Below, one piece after another: positions 62,688-64,000 of a stretch of 64,000 nucleotides of DNA. Source of the DNA: Nitratireductor sp. (lineage in GTDB: Bacteria; Pseudomonadota; Alphaproteobacteria; Rhizobiales; Rhizobiaceae). A program made the translations under genes and the position numbers. The first letter of the stretch is position 1, and the number at the start of each line of letters is the position of its first letter. The notes beneath the pieces are model-generated. The model saw nothing but the letters and a program-made list of their open reading frames with translations, had not been told where the DNA came from and ran no database searches. The stretch lies in assembly GCA_017854535.1 (NCBI GenBank), contig JAFMHL010000006.1, forward strand, positions 1 through 64,000, in the 5' to 3' direction.

Positions 62688-64000
62688 ATGGCAAAGTCGC
62701 TAGAAGATGTTCTTGGCAAAAGAAATCTGGATATAAGTCCTCAAAAGGTCAAAGCTGCGAATGCAATTGAAACAGATATCCTCGCTAAACTTTCAGAGAT
62801 TTCAAAGGACAATTCCAAAGCTGCGACTTTGCTTAATCAACTTCAGGCAGATAGCCGTTCACTGACATTCTTAGCGAATATATTTTCCTTGTCTCCGTAT
62901 CTCAGAGATTGCGCTCTGATCAGATCAGGAATTCTGGCCGAATGCCTTTCCGGCCCGTTTGATAAAGTATTGGCTGATATCGTACAAAATACCGCTGAAA
63001 GTTGGCGCGACGGAGTTTCGCAAACCGAGTTTATGACAGGGTTGCGCCTGGCAAAACGAAGGATATCTTTGGCGCTTGGTATTGCTGATCTTGGCAGGTG
63101 GTTAGAGCCATCAGCGGTGACTAGAATTCTAAGTGAATTTGCAGATGCGGCCCTTTCGGCAACGGTCAATTACCTGCTCGTTGAGTTACACAATTCCGGT
63201 AAAGTTGTGCTTGGCGATCCAGAAAATCCGTCGTCTGGCAGCGGTATCATTGTTTTGGGAATGGGGAAATTCGGTGCATTTGAGCTCAATTATTCCTCTG
63301 ACATAGACATAATTCTATTCTTCGATCTATCGCAGAAAATGCAATTGTTAAGCGATGATCCAACAACCGTTTTTGTTCGTTTAGCCAAACAATTGAGCCG
63401 CATATTGCAAGAGAGAACCGGCGATGGATATGTCTTCCGCGTTGATTTGCGCTTGCGTCCTGATCCAGGCTCTACACCCTTGGCCATTCCTGTGGAGACG
63501 GCGTTCAACTATTACGAAGCATATGGTCAAAACTGGGAGCGCGCCGCATTCATTAAAGCAAGGGCGGTTGCAGGGGACATTAACTGTGGTAACGAATTTT
63601 TGCGTGGGCTGGCACCATTTGTCTGGCGGAAATATTTGGACTTTGCAGCCATCCAAGATGTGCATTCCATCAAACGCCAAATCCATGCGCACAAGGGCCA
63701 TGGCGAGATTGCCGTCAAAGGGCACAATGTCAAATTGGGCCGTGGCGGCATTCGGGAAATCGAGTTTTTTGTACAAACACAGCAGTTGATCGCTGGCGGT
63801 AGGCGGCCTCAATTGCGGACCACGGGCACTATTGAAGGCTTGAATGCCCTATGTGCAGATGGTTGGATAACCGCTGATGCGGCAGCCGAACTTACAGATG
63901 CATACTGGTTTTTGCGCAATGTGGAACACCGTATTCAAATGATATCGGATGAGCAAAGCCACACATTACCAGAGGATGAAGAAGGCCTAAATCGTATTGC
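62688..64000 (+). CDS. glnE: Glutamine synthetase adenylyltransferase/deadenylase, 3' end missing
   Basis: This bifunctional enzyme attaches AMP to glutamine synthetase and removes it, under PII control. The first 437 residues are in the window. The N-terminal nucleotidyltransferase motif is clear at GMGKFGAFELNYSSDIDIIL, with the metal-binding DxD, followed by YVFRVDLRLRPDP, NWERAAFIKAR and LGRGGIREIEFFVQ. ATG 62688 is the first start giving the family N-terminus (MAKSLEDVLGKR). The frame is still open at the window's end. Confidence 0.95.
   Translation, partial: MAKSLEDVLGKRNLDISPQKVKAANAIETDILAKLSEISKDNSKAATLLNQLQADSRSLTFLANIFSLSPYLRDCALIRSGILAECLSGPFDKVLADIVQNTAESWRDGVSQTEFMTGLRLAKRRISLALGIADLGRWLEPSAVTRILSEFADAALSATVNYLLVELHNSGKVVLGDPENPSSGSGIIVLGMGKFGAFELNYSSDIDIILFFDLSQKMQLLSDDPTTVFVRLAKQLSRILQERTGDGYVFRVDLRLRPDPGSTPLAIPVETAFNYYEAYGQNWERAAFIKARAVAGDINCGNEFLRGLAPFVWRKYLDFAAIQDVHSIKRQIHAHKGHGEIAVKGHNVKLGRGGIREIEFFVQTQQLIAGGRRPQLRTTGTIEGLNALCADGWITADAAAELTDAYWFLRNVEHRIQMISDEQSHTLPEDEEGLNRI

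Noticed and set aside
1..64000. tRNA, rRNA, CRISPR arrays and insertion sequences
   Set aside because: I looked for repeats, terminal inverted repeats, transposase motifs and cloverleaf-like segments by eye and saw none; a covariance-model search would be needed to exclude small RNAs.

Overview
The window is about 64 kb of a moderately AT-rich alphaproteobacterial chromosome, most likely Hyphomicrobiales (Rhizobiales), possibly marine. The markers are a MucR/Ros zinc-finger regulator, a FeuP/FeuQ-type two-component pair, the cycHJKL (ccmIEFH) – degP – two-component – glnE order known from rhizobia, PBP1A followed by DUF1214/DUF1254 genes, and DUF1491, DUF2336, DUF5330 and DUF6456 proteins. 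I saw no tRNA, rRNA, CRISPR array or insertion sequence. The species is not determined.

Layout. 1–11086: a dense one-direction catabolic cluster entered at the ATPase of a sugar-type ABC importer. It holds three SnoaL/NTF2-fold proteins (five domains), a histidinol-dehydrogenase-like enzyme, an SDR, a bicupin, a MetE-like zinc methyltransferase, an alpha/beta hydrolase, an RraA-type protein, an FAD amine oxidoreductase and a glyoxalase-type protein, and it ends at a strong terminator. The substrate is unknown. 11335–18828: C1 metabolism, with formate–THF ligase, a small chorismate mutase, and a two-subunit NAD-linked formate dehydrogenase that has a periplasmic CpxP-like gene between its subunit genes. 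18999–23350: sucC, an exported unknown, sucD and pyk. 23396–32122: mixed housekeeping and stress genes (TAT beta-helix protein, HerA-like ATPase, haloacid dehalogenase, Fe-SOD, cytochrome c', diheme cytochrome, oligopeptidase B, MsrB). 32330–38169: a complete seven-gene Mrp Na+/H+ antiporter operon.

38170–49400: regulators and envelope genes: MucR, a stand-alone DnaA-domain-IV protein coupled to DUF6456, SufE, DUF5330, a DivJ/PleC-like soluble kinase, a peptidoglycan-binding protein, DUF1491, DUF2336, and PBP1A with two envelope partners. 49550–50844: YcgN, then an apparent phage relic with an overlapping Rz/Rz1-like spanin pair. 50611–64000: a small FeuN-like exported protein, FeuP/FeuQ, a lipoprotein, four cytochrome c maturation genes, an OsmC-hydrolase fusion, DegP, a second OmpR-type two-component pair and the 5' part of glnE.

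How the parts may work together (inference): the first cluster contains enzymes of families that handle methyl groups (MetE-like) or release formaldehyde by N-demethylation (FAD amine oxidases), and it lies directly beside fhs and formate dehydrogenase. A demethylating catabolic route feeding tetrahydrofolate and formate is therefore a reasonable hypothesis. The poorly described multi-SnoaL cluster is the best candidate for an undescribed system here.
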